Source: Streptomyces rubellomurinus
GTDB taxonomy: Bacteria > Actinomycetota > Actinomycetes > Streptomycetales > Streptomycetaceae
Direction: 5' to 3'
DNA length: 62,141 nucleotides
Assembly (NCBI RefSeq): GCF_000961885.1
Contig: NZ_JZKH01000047.1
Coordinates: 1-62,141, forward strand
The translations under genes were made by a program, and so were the position numbers. The notes below the pieces were generated by a model. It was not told the origin of the DNA, did not search any database, and saw only the letters and a program-made list of their open reading frames with translations. Position 1 is the first letter of the stretch. Each line of letters begins with the position of its first letter. Of the stretch, positions 31,758-41,559 are shown in pieces.

Positions 31758-32408
31758 GTGACCGTCGTGTTCGACGCGGACTTCACTTCGACCAGGCAGT
31801 GGATCGCCGGGCGTAGCAGCGCCTACCCGAGAATGGGGCCGACCAACCGGAGCGATCACAAACTCGACTACCTGAGCCGCGAGTACTGCCCCGGCGGGGT
31901 GTTCGCCGCCCGCCGGCGGCGCGCCGGCGGCCTGTGGACCTGCAACCTGCTCACCACCGAAGGCAGTCCGGAGGGTTTCCAGTTGCGCACCGGGGACGTG
32001 CTCTCGGCGACGGTGACGCTGCCCGTCGAACTGGGCGCCTGGCCCGCGATCTGGACCTGGCGGGACGGCGGGAACGAGGTCGACGTCTTCGAGTACCACC
32101 CCGACAACCCGGACCTGCTGGAGATCTCCAACCACGTCCGGGGCGGCTTCCGCTACTGGCACGGCGGCAGCGCCGGGATCGGCCCCGGGGCCACCTTCGG
32201 TCTGCGGGTGGTGCTCGGCGCGCACTCGGTGGACTGGTACGTGGAGGAGGAGCTGGTCTACGCGGACCTGCACGGCGTCGGGCCGGCCTGGCACGCCTAC
32301 CTGATCGTCAACCTGTCGGTGGCGGACGGGATCTACCACGACCGGCCGCCGCTGGACGGGCCGGACCGGCTCAGCTGGGTCTGCCACAGCCTGCGGGTCG
32401 AGCGGTGA
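31758..32408 (+). CDS. GH16-like concanavalin-fold protein without signal peptide
   Basis: 216 residues, GTG start with GGGGAGG upstream. The central NEVDVFEYH has the ExDxxE arrangement of GH16 beta-glucanase active sites (E-V-D-V-F-E). PAIWTWRDGG before it and VDWYVEEELVY after it fit the jelly roll. Unlike secreted GH16 enzymes there is no signal peptide, so it is either cytoplasmic or exported by another route. The substrate is unknown. Confidence 0.7.
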   Translation: MTVVFDADFTSTRQWIAGRSSAYPRMGPTNRSDHKLDYLSREYCPGGVFAARRRRAGGLWTCNLLTTEGSPEGFQLRTGDVLSATVTLPVELGAWPAIWTWRDGGNEVDVFEYHPDNPDLLEISNHVRGGFRYWHGGSAGIGPGATFGLRVVLGAHSVDWYVEEELVYADLHGVGPAWHAYLIVNLSVADGIYHDRPPLDGPDRLSWVCHSLRVER

Positions 32409-32438
32409 CGGGCGGCGGTGGGCCCGCGACGTCCGTAA

Positions 32439-32810
32439 TCACGGCGGGAAGGAGGCCGTGATCGGACCGCGCGGGCCGCTGCGCTGGAACCAGACGGTGC
32501 GCCGGTACGGGCCGATGTGCGCCGGCGCGGCCACGTACAGGTCGTCGCGGGGAGCGCGTTCGTTGCCGGGGGCCAGTGCCGCGTCCACGGCCTGGTCGGC
32601 GATCGCGCGCAGCAGGGCGGTGGCGGTGGCCTCGGCCGCGTTGGGCGCGATGGCCAGGGCGGTCAGCGCGGCCCAGAGGGGCAGCGAGACGTAACTGATC
32701 GGGGAGCCGCCCAGCGCCGGGTGGGGGCTGCCGTCCCCGTGGCGGCGCAGCACCCCGGCCGCGACGAGCCGCTCGGGCGAGCGCAGGTCGGGCGGTGGGT
32801 GGTGGGTCAT
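32439..32810 (-). CDS. Conserved hypothetical protein
   Basis: 123 residues, ATG start. The middle (SYVSLPLWAALTALAIAPNAAEATATALLRAI) is hydrophobic but looks like packed helices rather than membrane spans. RRTVWFQRSG near the C-terminus is distinctive. I do not recognise a family with known function. It is convergent with the GH16-like gene. Confidence 0.6.
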   Translation of the reverse strand: MTHHPPPDLRSPERLVAAGVLRRHGDGSPHPALGGSPISYVSLPLWAALTALAIAPNAAEATATALLRAIADQAVDAALAPGNERAPRDDLYVAAPAHIGPYRRTVWFQRSGPRGPITASFPP

Positions 32811-32959
32811 GGCCGCAACGTACCCCGCCGGGCCCGGTCCTCGTGCCGAAACGATTTCTCAGGCTTTCCTCATGCCGCTTCCCGCCGTGGCGGGCGCACG
32901 ATGGTGATAAGGCGCTGATCGCCTCGGCGGGCCCGAAGGGGCCGGAGGAGGAGGTCCTG

Positions 32960-33415
32960 ATGAGGCACTGGCACGGATTCGGGCCCGGGTTCGGGCACGG
33001 TCACGGTTTCGGGCGCGGCCACGGGCTGAGCGGCTGGGGCATCGGGCTGATGGCGGTCGGCTCGCTGCTGGTCCTGGCGCTGTTGGTGCTGCTGGTGGTC
33101 CTGCTGATCCGGTACCTGTCGCGCTCGCGGCAGCCGGTCCCGCACGGTGCGGCGGGCCCCGGCGCGGCCGGGTCGCCGGGCTGGGCGTCCGGTGCGTCCG
33201 GGACGGCGTGGCCCGCCGGGACCGGTGGTCCCGGCGGGTCTGCCGGGGTTGGTGGGCTGCCGGGGGCGTACGGGCCGACGCCGGAGCAGCTGCTCGCGGA
33301 GCGGTTCGCCCGCGGCGAGATCGACGAGGCCGAGTACCGGCGCAGACTCGACACGCTGCGCTCGGCCAACGGGCCGGGTGCGCCGGGTACGCCGGGTGCG
33401 CCGAGCGGGGGGTGA
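32960..33415 (+). CDS. SHOCT-domain small membrane protein
   Basis: 151 residues with GGAGGAGGAGG upstream. A Gly/His/Phe-rich N-terminus (HGFGPGFGHGHGFGRGHG) precedes one membrane helix (LLVLALLVLLVVLLIRYL). A Gly/Ala/Pro linker leads to a C-terminal SHOCT motif (LLAERFARGEIDEAEYRRRLDTL). SHOCT domains are short oligomerisation modules. The His-rich end could bind metal (inference). Confidence 0.85.
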   Translation: MRHWHGFGPGFGHGHGFGRGHGLSGWGIGLMAVGSLLVLALLVLLVVLLIRYLSRSRQPVPHGAAGPGAAGSPGWASGASGTAWPAGTGGPGGSAGVGGLPGAYGPTPEQLLAERFARGEIDEAEYRRRLDTLRSANGPGAPGTPGAPSGG

Positions 33416-33438
33416 CTGGAGGCCACCCCCCGGGGGGA

Positions 33439-33849
33439 CTACTCGACGACCAGCTCGACCGGGATGTTGCCGCGGGTGGCGCGGGAGTACGGGCAGACCT
33501 CGTGGGCCTGCTTGACCAGCAGCTCGCCGCTGCCGTCCGCGAGCGCCTCGGGGAGCTCGACGCGCAGGACGACGGCGAGGCCGAAGCCGGCGCCGTCCTT
33601 GCCGATGGAGACCTCCGCGGTGACCGAGACCTCGCTGGTGTCCACCCGGGACTGGCGGCCCACCAGGCCGAGGGCGCTGGCGAAGCAGGCCGCGTATCCG
33701 GCCGCGAACAGCTGCTCGGGGTTGGTGCCGTTGCCGTCGCCGCCGAGTGCCTGCGGCATCGCCAGCGCGAGGTCCAGTCGGCCGTCCGAGCTGACCGCGC
33801 GGCCCTCCCGGCCGTTGGCGGTGGCTGCTGCGGTGTAGATCGCGTCCAT
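33439..33849 (-). CDS. ohr: Organic hydroperoxide resistance protein Ohr
   Basis: 136 residues, matching the family length, with GAAGGAACC before the ATG. The two catalytic cysteines are present (C55 in GYAACFAS, C119 in HEVCPYSRA), along with the GGDGNGTNPEQLFAAGY segment. Ohr reduces organic and lipid hydroperoxides using lipoylated partners. It is divergent from an OhrR-type MarR gene with an OhrR-like operator between them. Confidence 0.95.
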   Translation of the reverse strand: MDAIYTAAATANGREGRAVSSDGRLDLALAMPQALGGDGNGTNPEQLFAAGYAACFASALGLVGRQSRVDTSEVSVTAEVSIGKDGAGFGLAVVLRVELPEALADGSGELLVKQAHEVCPYSRATRGNIPVELVVE

Positions 33850-33970
33850 GTCGGTTCCTTCGGTCTTCGGTGGAGTGCTGCCGTCGTTTGCTGGTGCTGC
33901 TGGTCCTGCTGGTGCCGGGCGGAGCCGGCCCGGTTGCCCGGGCCGTCCCTGCCGTGCAGTAAGTAGAGCA

Positions 33971-33985
33971 CGCAATTCAATTGCG
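33971..33985. promoter_or_regulatory. OhrR operator
   Basis: CGCAATT-C-AATTGCG is a perfect 15-base palindrome, in the same register as the Bacillus OhrR site TACAATT-A-AATTGTA. It lies in the AT-rich part of the ohr-ohrR divergent region. A related imperfect half pair (TTGCGCACAACTCAA) follows directly. Confidence 0.85.
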
Positions 33986-34026
33986 CACAACTCAATGGCG
34001 TGAAAGTGATCGGTACCATTGGGGGC

Positions 34027-34500
34027 ATGACGACGCTCCCCGGCATGGCGGACGAGGACCTGCTCCGCCTCGACCAGCAGATCTGCTTCTCCCTGAACGC
34101 GGCCTCCCGCGCGTTCGGCGGCGTCTACCGCGTCCTGCTCAAGGACCTGGGGCTCACCTACCCGCAGTACCTGGTCATGCTCGTGCTCTGGGAGGACGGC
34201 GACCTGCCCGTCAAGCGGATCGGCGAGCGCCTTCGGCTCGACTCGGGCACGCTGTCGCCGCTGCTCAAGCGGTTGGAGGCGGCCGGACTGGTGCGCCGCG
34301 AGCGCAGCCCGGAGGACGAGCGGTCGGTCACCGTCCGGCTCACCGCCGAGGGCTCGGCGCTGCGCGGGCGGGCCGGCCAGGTGCCGCGCCGGCTGCTCAC
34401 CGCGACCGGCCTGCCGGTCGAGGACCTGGCCGCGCTGCGCGCGCTGCTGGACCGGGTCACCGGTGCGCTGGACTCGGCGGTGGTGGACCCGGCGCCGTAG
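34027..34500 (+). CDS. ohrR: OhrR-type MarR repressor
   Basis: 157 residues from the ATG at 34027 (GGGGGC upstream); the frame is open to 34000. DQQICFSLNAASRAF carries the single N-terminal redox cysteine (C20), equivalent to Cys15 of Bacillus OhrR. The winged helix has LTYPQYLVMLVLWEDGD, the recognition helix LDSGTLSPLLKRLEAAGLV and the wing RSPEDERSVTVRLT. Oxidation of the Cys by organic peroxide should release DNA and induce ohr. Confidence 0.92.
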   Translation: MTTLPGMADEDLLRLDQQICFSLNAASRAFGGVYRVLLKDLGLTYPQYLVMLVLWEDGDLPVKRIGERLRLDSGTLSPLLKRLEAAGLVRRERSPEDERSVTVRLTAEGSALRGRAGQVPRRLLTATGLPVEDLAALRALLDRVTGALDSAVVDPAP

Positions 34501-34527
34501 GGCCTGTCAAGTCGGCCGGCGGTGGAG

Positions 34528-34543
34528 TGTGATCTGGGTCACT
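34528..34543. promoter_or_regulatory. Crp-like palindrome
   Basis: TGTGATCTGGGTCACT matches the Crp-type dyad TGTGA-N6-TCACA in nine of ten defined positions. It lies about 205 bases before the sigma-factor gene and 28 after ohrR. Confidence 0.35.
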
Positions 34544-34746
34544 CTGGCGCGGTTCGGTGTCGGTCGATCGAGCCGAACCGGCAGGTCAGCGGCCATGTTC
34601 GAAAGTGAACGGAAACGTTCGCCGATTGTCCGCCCGATCCGGTCAACATTCGCCCCCTCTCGGACGGTTACACCACGAGCCCTTCCACGGGCCGTCGGCG
34701 TGCCACCCGGTGGGCCGGCCAGCTGACCCACGAAAGGGGGACGGGT

Positions 34747-35316
34747 GTGAGCACCCCCGGGCCGGGCGAGGAGCGGGCCCTGCGGGCGGACCCGCTCGCC
34801 GACCTGCCGGCCGACTTCGAGGCCTTCTTCACCCACGAGAACCCCGGTTACCTCCGCTACGCCCAGCAGCGCCTGCGCCACCGCGAGGACGCGCAGGACG
34901 CCGTCCAGAACGCCGGTGCCGCGCTCTACAAGAACTGGCGCCGCGCCCTCGGCAGCGCCGACCCGCAGGCCTACGCCTTCAAGATCGTCAAGGACGCGGT
35001 CGTCGACGTCCTGCGCGAACGCCGCCGCACCGAGCGCAAACGGCAGCGGGTCATCGCGCAGCGCCGCCCCGACACCAGCCAGGACGAGTTGAACGAGCTC
35101 GCCGAACTGGACGCCCTGGACTGGGCGATGGACGAGCTCGCGCGCGCCGCGCCCGTCCAGGCCGATGTCGTCCGGCTGCGCCAGGCAGGGCTCTCCTACC
35201 CGGACATCGGCCGGGCGCTCGGCCTCGCGCACACCACCGCCCGCACCTACTACAGCCTCGGGCGGCGCCACCTGGAGTACCTGCTGGAGCACCCGGAAGG
35301 CGAGGCGGGCGCATGA
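34747..35316 (+). CDS. ECF-like RNA polymerase sigma factor
   Basis: 189 residues, GTG start with GAAAGGGGG upstream. Region 2 is recognisable (FEAFFTHENPGYLRYAQQRL, then EDAQDAVQNAGAALYKNW). Region 4 has VVRLRQAGLSYPDIGRALGL and TTARTYYSLGRRHLEYLL. It is of SigE-family size. Its TGA overlaps the ATG of the next gene, so that gene is its likely functional partner. Confidence 0.88.
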   Translation: MSTPGPGEERALRADPLADLPADFEAFFTHENPGYLRYAQQRLRHREDAQDAVQNAGAALYKNWRRALGSADPQAYAFKIVKDAVVDVLRERRRTERKRQRVIAQRRPDTSQDELNELAELDALDWAMDELARAAPVQADVVRLRQAGLSYPDIGRALGLAHTTARTYYSLGRRHLEYLLEHPEGEAGA

Positions 35317-36101
35317 GGATCGCCGACCTGCTCGACACGCACGCCGCCGCGCTGGAGCGCGAGTTCCGCGACCACGACCCGGTGGCCTTCACCCGGCGGC
35401 TCGCCGAACACCTCGCCGCCGCCCGCAGGCCCGCCCAGCCGACCCGCGAGCGGCCCGCCCGGCCGCCGTCCGCCGCCCGTCCGCCGCACGCCTTCGGCTC
35501 CGGGGACCCGCCGTGGGCCGGCGGCCGGGCCGACCTGCGGCGTGACCTGCGGCGTGACTTGCGGCACCTGTGCGCGGGCGTGGCCGGCGCGGCCGAGCCG
35601 GGCGAACTGGCCCTCGACCTCGAACTCGCCGAGAAGACCGCCCTCCGCACCCTCGGCTGCCTGCTCTACGGCATGGGGCGGCCCGGCGACGGCGTCTTCT
35701 GGTGGCGGATCGCCGCCCAGTACGGTGACCAACTGGCCGTGCACTGCCTCGCGGTGCACTACGTGGCCGAGGGCGAGCCGGGCGATGCGGCGCGCTGGGC
35801 CGGGCGGGCCCAGGACCTCAGCGAACCGGGCCGGCTGCCGGAGTTGGCCCCGGGCGCCCGACCGGGCGGCGCGGCCCGGCTCGCCCGGCTGCTGGCGGAG
35901 CGCTACGACGGCGAGATCCTGCTGATGCTGCGGGACGCGGTGCTGGCGCGGCCGATGGCGGGCGCCCCTTCGGGCGCTGCGGCGGGGGCCGTGGCCGGGG
36001 CGGACCTGCGTGCGGTCGGGGGCGCCGGGGTCGCGGAGGTGGCGGCCGCGCGGCTGGGGGAGCGGGCGGTGCGCGGCCGGGGCGTCGTGCGGATCCGGTG
36101 A
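35313..36101 (+). CDS. Sigma-coupled protein with Sel1/TPR-like core
   Basis: 262 residues, translationally coupled to the sigma factor (ATGA overlap). The N-terminus is helical and charged (MRIADLLDTHAAALEREFRDHD), then a Pro/Arg-rich linker. The core (LGCLLYGMGRPGDGVFWWRIAAQYGD, cut here by description at about residues 110-150) resembles Sel1/TPR helical pairs. There is no membrane helix, so it is not a classic anti-sigma factor, but a soluble regulator of the sigma factor is plausible. Confidence 0.7.
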   Translation: MRIADLLDTHAAALEREFRDHDPVAFTRRLAEHLAAARRPAQPTRERPARPPSAARPPHAFGSGDPPWAGGRADLRRDLRRDLRHLCAGVAGAAEPGELALDLELAEKTALRTLGCLLYGMGRPGDGVFWWRIAAQYGDQLAVHCLAVHYVAEGEPGDAARWAGRAQDLSEPGRLPELAPGARPGGAARLARLLAERYDGEILLMLRDAVLARPMAGAPSGAAAGAVAGADLRAVGGAGVAEVAAARLGERAVRGRGVVRIR

Positions 36102-36185
36102 CCGGGGGCTGCTGATCTGCCGCTGGTGCGCGGCGGGTGCGGCTCGGGCGTGGCCTGGGTCTGGCCGGGGTGTGGAGCGGGACGG

Positions 36186-36225
36186 CCGGGGGCCGCCGCA
36201 CCTGCTGTGGTGCGGCGGCCCCCGG
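36186..36225. terminator. 17-bp perfect bidirectional terminator
   Basis: The 17-base arms 36186-36202 and 36209-36225 pair without mismatch around TGCTGT, between the sigma-partner gene and convergent argG. Confidence 0.85.
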
Positions 36226-36227
36226 CG

Positions 36228-36256
36228 GGTACGGCCCGGTCAGGGCGGGCCGTACC
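36228..36256. terminator. Second terminator before argG end
   Basis: GGTACGGCCCG (36228-36238) pairs with CGGGCCGTACC (36246-36256) around a 7-base loop, three bases outside the argG stop. Confidence 0.7.
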
Positions 36257-36259
36257 GGG

Positions 36260-37834
<1,575 letters not shown>

Positions 37835-37983
37835 TCAGTCGGAGGCGGTGCCCCGGCCCGGCGCGCGCGCCTGCTTGGGTCTGATCAACTGACGTGGTGC
37901 GGAGGCTAGTTGGCGTGCGTACGGCTCGGGCCGGGCCCCCTGTGGGGAGCCCGGCCCGGGACGACGGCCGGCCGCCGCGGTGA

Positions 37984-38058
37984 GGTGTCAGTGCCTGAGG
38001 TCTCAGGGCCTCGGGGTGTCAGTGCCTGGGGGTGTCAGGGCCTCGGGGTGTCAGGCCT
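37984..38058. repeat. 16-bp tandem repeat array at a methyltransferase 3' end
   Basis: GGTGTCAG-type units start at 37984, 37999, 38015, 38031 and 38047 (period 15-16). They alternate between the endings TGCCTGGG and GGCCTCGG. The last unit contains the stop codon of the adjoining minus-strand methyltransferase. Confidence 0.8.
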
Positions 38059-38911
38059 TGCGGCCCACGGCCGCGTACATCCAGCGGGTGGAGTCGTCGG
38101 TGGGCCCGTCCGGGCGCCAGAGCGGCACGAACTCCACCCCGGGCTCCAGCAGCTCCCAGCCTTCGAGCAGTTCCTCGACCTGGGCGCGACCGCGCAGGCG
38201 GATGGGGGAGTCGGTGTTGTCCCAGGTCTTCGCGGCCTCGGCGGCGCGAACCGGGTTGCCCTCGGCGGTGCTGTGCGAGACCAGCAGGAAGCTGCCCGGT
38301 GCCAGCCGCTCGTGGACCGCCCGGACGGCCGCGGCGGCCTGCTCGTCGGTCACGAAGTGCAGGACCGCCACGAGCAGCACGGCGACCGGCTGCGAGAGGT
38401 CGATCAACTCGCGCAGGGCGGGCCGGTCGAGCAGCTCGTCGAGGTCGCGGAGGTCGCCGGTGAGGACGGTGGTGGTGCGGTTGTCCGCGAGCAGGGCCCG
38501 GCCGTGGGTCAGGACGATCGGGTCGTTGTCGATGTAGACCACCCGGCTGTCGGGGGCCACCTCCTGCGCCACCTCGTGCACGTTCCCCTGGGCCGGCAGC
38601 CCGGAGCCTATGTCGATGAACTGGCGGATGCCCGCCTCCGCGCAGTGCCGGACGGCTCGGCGCAGGAAGCCGCGGTTCTCCCGGGCGGCCTGCGGGATGT
38701 CGGGCGAGACGGAGATGGCGTGTTCGGCCGCGATGCGGTCGGGCGGAAAGTTGTCCTTGCCGCCGATCCAGTAGTCGTAGATCCGGGCCGGGTGCGGCCG
38801 GTCGGTCTGCAGTGCGACCGGGTGCGCGAGGTCCTCCGTCGCGGACCTTCCGGTCGTCTGGTGCGTGCTCCCCGTGCCGGTCGTGTCCGTGCTGTCACCG
38901 GGCTTGAGCAT
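38051..38911 (-). CDS. SAM-dependent methyltransferase (actinobacterial DUF574 type)
   Basis: 286 residues; the ATG at 38911 follows GGAGGGGG by five bases. HPARIYDYWIGGKDNFPPDR is the family's hallmark. The Rossmann SAM site reads IDIGSGLPAQGNVHEVA and VVYIDNDPIV. This family is greatly expanded in streptomycetes and its substrates are mostly unknown. It stands alone. Tandem repeats follow its stop. Confidence 0.9.
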   Translation of the reverse strand: MLKPGDSTDTTGTGSTHQTTGRSATEDLAHPVALQTDRPHPARIYDYWIGGKDNFPPDRIAAEHAISVSPDIPQAARENRGFLRRAVRHCAEAGIRQFIDIGSGLPAQGNVHEVAQEVAPDSRVVYIDNDPIVLTHGRALLADNRTTTVLTGDLRDLDELLDRPALRELIDLSQPVAVLLVAVLHFVTDEQAAAAVRAVHERLAPGSFLLVSHSTAEGNPVRAAEAAKTWDNTDSPIRLRGRAQVEELLEGWELLEPGVEFVPLWRPDGPTDDSTRWMYAAVGRKA

Positions 38912-39051
38912 CCGGTCCCCCTCCAAAGGCCTGAGCGGCTGTCACCAGGCCTACGCCGACAGCCGGTTGGACGTGAACGCATGATAGCGGGCGATCTTCG
39001 GCTGTCGACCACCTCCCCCCGGGCCAGGAGGAGGGAGGGATTCCGGCGGGA

Positions 39052-39801
39052 TCAGCGGGGTGCTCGGGCCCGGGCTCGGGCTCGCACCCAGGACGTACGG
39101 GAGGCCAGCACGCCCAGGAGGAAGGCCACCAGGTGCCCGGCGTCGGCGAGCTCCTGGTCCAGGGCCCAGGCCGAGGCCAGCGCGAGGGCGAGCACCGGCA
39201 GGCCGTACCGGCGCAGCCGGGCCGGGCCGAGGGCGAGCAGGCAGGTGGCCGTGGCGACCAGCCCGTAACTGATGCCGACGTCCCTGGCGTGGGACAGCGC
39301 GCCCGGGATGCGGGTGGCGAGCATCGCCCACATCGCGCCCTCGGTGAGCAGGGTGGCCCCCAGGTGCCCGAACAGGAAGACCGCTCCGGCGCGGGCCGGG
39401 CCCCAGCGCCACTCGGCCGCCCCCAACACGACCGCGACCGCGGTGATGCCCGCCCAGGCCGGCACGCCGTCGACCACCAGGCCGCTGGTGAACATGGTCC
39501 ACCACTTGCCGACCTCCATGTGGTGCACGTTGCTGCTGTTGTGGCGGACGAAGCGGGCCCGCTCGCCGTGGCTCTGGCTGGCGAGCCACGCGGCGGTGGC
39601 GGTGAGGAGGGCGACGTAGACCGTGGTCAGCCGCAGCCGGGCGGCGGTGCGGAGCAGGGGGTTCCGGCCGGTGGTGCCGGCGGCGCCGGGGGTGTCGCCG
39701 GTACGGGCGGTGCCGGCGGCGGGGCCCGTGCCCGCGTCAGGGTCCGTGCCCGCGTCGGGGCCGTTGCCGGTGTGCCTGCGTGCGTCGAGGCGGTCCCTCA
39801 T
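39052..39801 (-). CDS. Rhomboid-like intramembrane protease
   Basis: 249 residues. A Gly/Ala/Thr-rich N-terminal tail of about 45 residues precedes six membrane helices. The probable catalytic elements are Ser in DVGISYGL and His in DAGHLVAFLLG, reminiscent of the rhomboid GxS and H. NSSNVHHMEVGKWWTMFTSG is shared with the divergent neighbour. Arg-rich C-terminus. It faces a paralogue across a 283-base divergent region. Confidence 0.75.
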   Translation of the reverse strand: MRDRLDARRHTGNGPDAGTDPDAGTGPAAGTARTGDTPGAAGTTGRNPLLRTAARLRLTTVYVALLTATAAWLASQSHGERARFVRHNSSNVHHMEVGKWWTMFTSGLVVDGVPAWAGITAVAVVLGAAEWRWGPARAGAVFLFGHLGATLLTEGAMWAMLATRIPGALSHARDVGISYGLVATATCLLALGPARLRRYGLPVLALALASAWALDQELADAGHLVAFLLGVLASRTSWVRARARARAPR

Positions 39802-40084
39802 CGTGCTTGATGTCCTTGTTCTGCGGATCTCCGGCGCCGGGCCCGGGGCAGGCCCGGGAGGTCGGATCGCCAGGTTACGCCAGGAGCGGGCGGGGCCTGC
39901 GCCGAAGTGCTCCGCAGTCGGCACGTGCGGAGGCGCCTGGGAAGGGCGGCACCGGGGGTTCCGACCGTTGCCGCCCGCGGTGCGGTCGCTCACCCGAAGA
40001 GGGGAGTGCGCCGACGCATCGGCGCCGCCCCGGGGTGAGGGTGGGACTGCGGGACCAGGGAGAGGTCCGCCGAGGAGGACGTCG

Positions 40085-40825
40085 ATGGCCGGGAGCACCA
40101 GCGAGCCGACCGGGGCGCGCCGGCGGCCCTGGTGGGCGCGGGCCGGTCGCGCGGCGTGGGACTACGCGCGGCGGGCGCCGGGCAGCTACACCTGGCTGGC
40201 GATCCTGCTCATCACCACCCAGGTGATCCGGCACGTCGACCCCGTGACCGCCGACCGCATCCTGGAGCGGCGCTCCACCAATCTGCACCACCTGCAGGTC
40301 TCGCCGGTCCGGGTCCTGCTGACCAGCGCGCTGTGGATCGCCGGTGGCGGCTGGTTGGTCTACTTCGTGCTCTACAACCTCTTCCACGTGCCGGCCGAGC
40401 GCTGGCTCGGCACCCTGCGCTGGATCTCGGTGGCGGTGATCGCGCACGTCGGCGCGACCTATCTCAGCGAGGGGCTACTGGGCTGGGCGATCCACCGTGG
40501 CCTCGCGCCGCCGAAGGCCGTCTACACCCTCGACTACGGCGTCAGCTACGCGCTCGCCGGGGTGGTGGCGGTGCTGACCTACCTGATCACCCGGCCCTGG
40601 CGGTACCTGTACCTGGCCGGGGTGCTCGCCGTCTACGGGCTGGGGGTGGTCCAGAGCCGGGACTACACCAGCGTCGGGCACTTCAGCGCGGTGCTGATCG
40701 GGCTGGCCTGCTACCCGATCACCCGGGGACGGCCCGGCGCCTTCGACCCGGTCGCCGCAGCTCGTGCCGCCTGGCAGCGAGTACGAGTGCGGGCGCGGTC
40801 GCGGGCCGGGTCGCGGACCTGGTGA
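40085..40825 (+). CDS. Rhomboid-like intramembrane protease, paralogue
   Basis: 246 residues, GAGGACGTCG before the ATG. Helix order and motifs match the divergent neighbour: RSTNLHHLQVSPVRVLLTSA, AHVGATYLSEG, DYGVSYAL with the candidate Ser, and VGHFSAVLIGLA with the candidate His. The Arg-rich tail (VRVRARSRAGSR) also matches. The two are clearly ancient paralogues. The substrates are unknown. Confidence 0.75.
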   Translation: MAGSTSEPTGARRRPWWARAGRAAWDYARRAPGSYTWLAILLITTQVIRHVDPVTADRILERRSTNLHHLQVSPVRVLLTSALWIAGGGWLVYFVLYNLFHVPAERWLGTLRWISVAVIAHVGATYLSEGLLGWAIHRGLAPPKAVYTLDYGVSYALAGVVAVLTYLITRPWRYLYLAGVLAVYGLGVVQSRDYTSVGHFSAVLIGLACYPITRGRPGAFDPVAAARAAWQRVRVRARSRAGSRTW

Positions 40826-40963
40826 CCGCGGCCGCGTCGGGCCGCACGCGGTGCGGTGCGGTGGTGGCGGAACGGCGGTGGGCAGCCGCTTCCCGCTCCC
40901 GGCCGGAGCGGGCGCGGCGGCCGGGAGCGGGCTCGGCGAGCGTGGGCTTGCTCGAACGGGGCG

Positions 40964-41347
40964 TTACTTGGTGGGCCGCTCGGCCACGCAGAGGATGTTT
41001 CCTTCGCAGTCCTTGAACCAGGCAGCGCGCAGGCCGTCACTGCCCACGGCGACGCCGTTCTCCGTCTTCAGGCCCGGGAAGTCGTACTCCTCGAACGTGA
41101 TGCCGCGCGCGCGGAGCGCCGACATCTCGCCGTCGAGGTCTGCGACCTTGAAGCTGGCCAGGGTGTGCGCGGCCTGGCCGCCGCTCGGTGTCTCGTACAT
41201 GCCGAACCGGATGCCGCCGCTTTCGAAGGTGACGTCCTCGGGCGTCTCCTCGACGAGCTTCAGGCCCAGGGTGTCGGTGTAGTAGGCCTTGGCCCGCGCC
41301 AGATCGGCGGCGGGGATCATGGCCAGCACAGGTGCGTCTCCCAGCAT
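40964..41347 (-). CDS. VOC/glyoxalase-family protein
   Basis: 127 residues; GGAGGAAGGAGGAGG precedes the ATG. MIPAADLARAKAYYTDTLGL is the betaalphabetabetabeta opening of glyoxalase/bleomycin-resistance folds, and WFKDCEGNILCVAE the second metal-side strand. The cysteine-bearing KDCEGN is common in this subgroup. It has either a small enzyme or a binding role. Confidence 0.9.
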   Translation of the reverse strand: MLGDAPVLAMIPAADLARAKAYYTDTLGLKLVEETPEDVTFESGGIRFGMYETPSGGQAAHTLASFKVADLDGEMSALRARGITFEEYDFPGLKTENGVAVGSDGLRAAWFKDCEGNILCVAERPTK

Positions 41348-41559
41348 GGTGATTCGCCTCCTCCTTCCTCCAGGCTAGGTACGTCGGGCCGGGTTGCCCA
41401 CGCGGCGGGTGGGGTGGATTCGTGCTGTGCACGGGCGGTGGCCGGGTGTGGCCGCACCGGGCCACCTCGGCGGCCCGGTGCGGCGTCGGACGGTCGGCAC
41501 GGGCGGCTACCCCGGGGCGCGGGACCCCGGGCCCGGGCCTCCGGGTGGGCGGGCGGACG

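Noticed and set aside
33426..33437. CCCCCCGGGGGG as a terminator
   Set aside because: The arms are directly adjacent with no loop, so it cannot form a stable hairpin as written.
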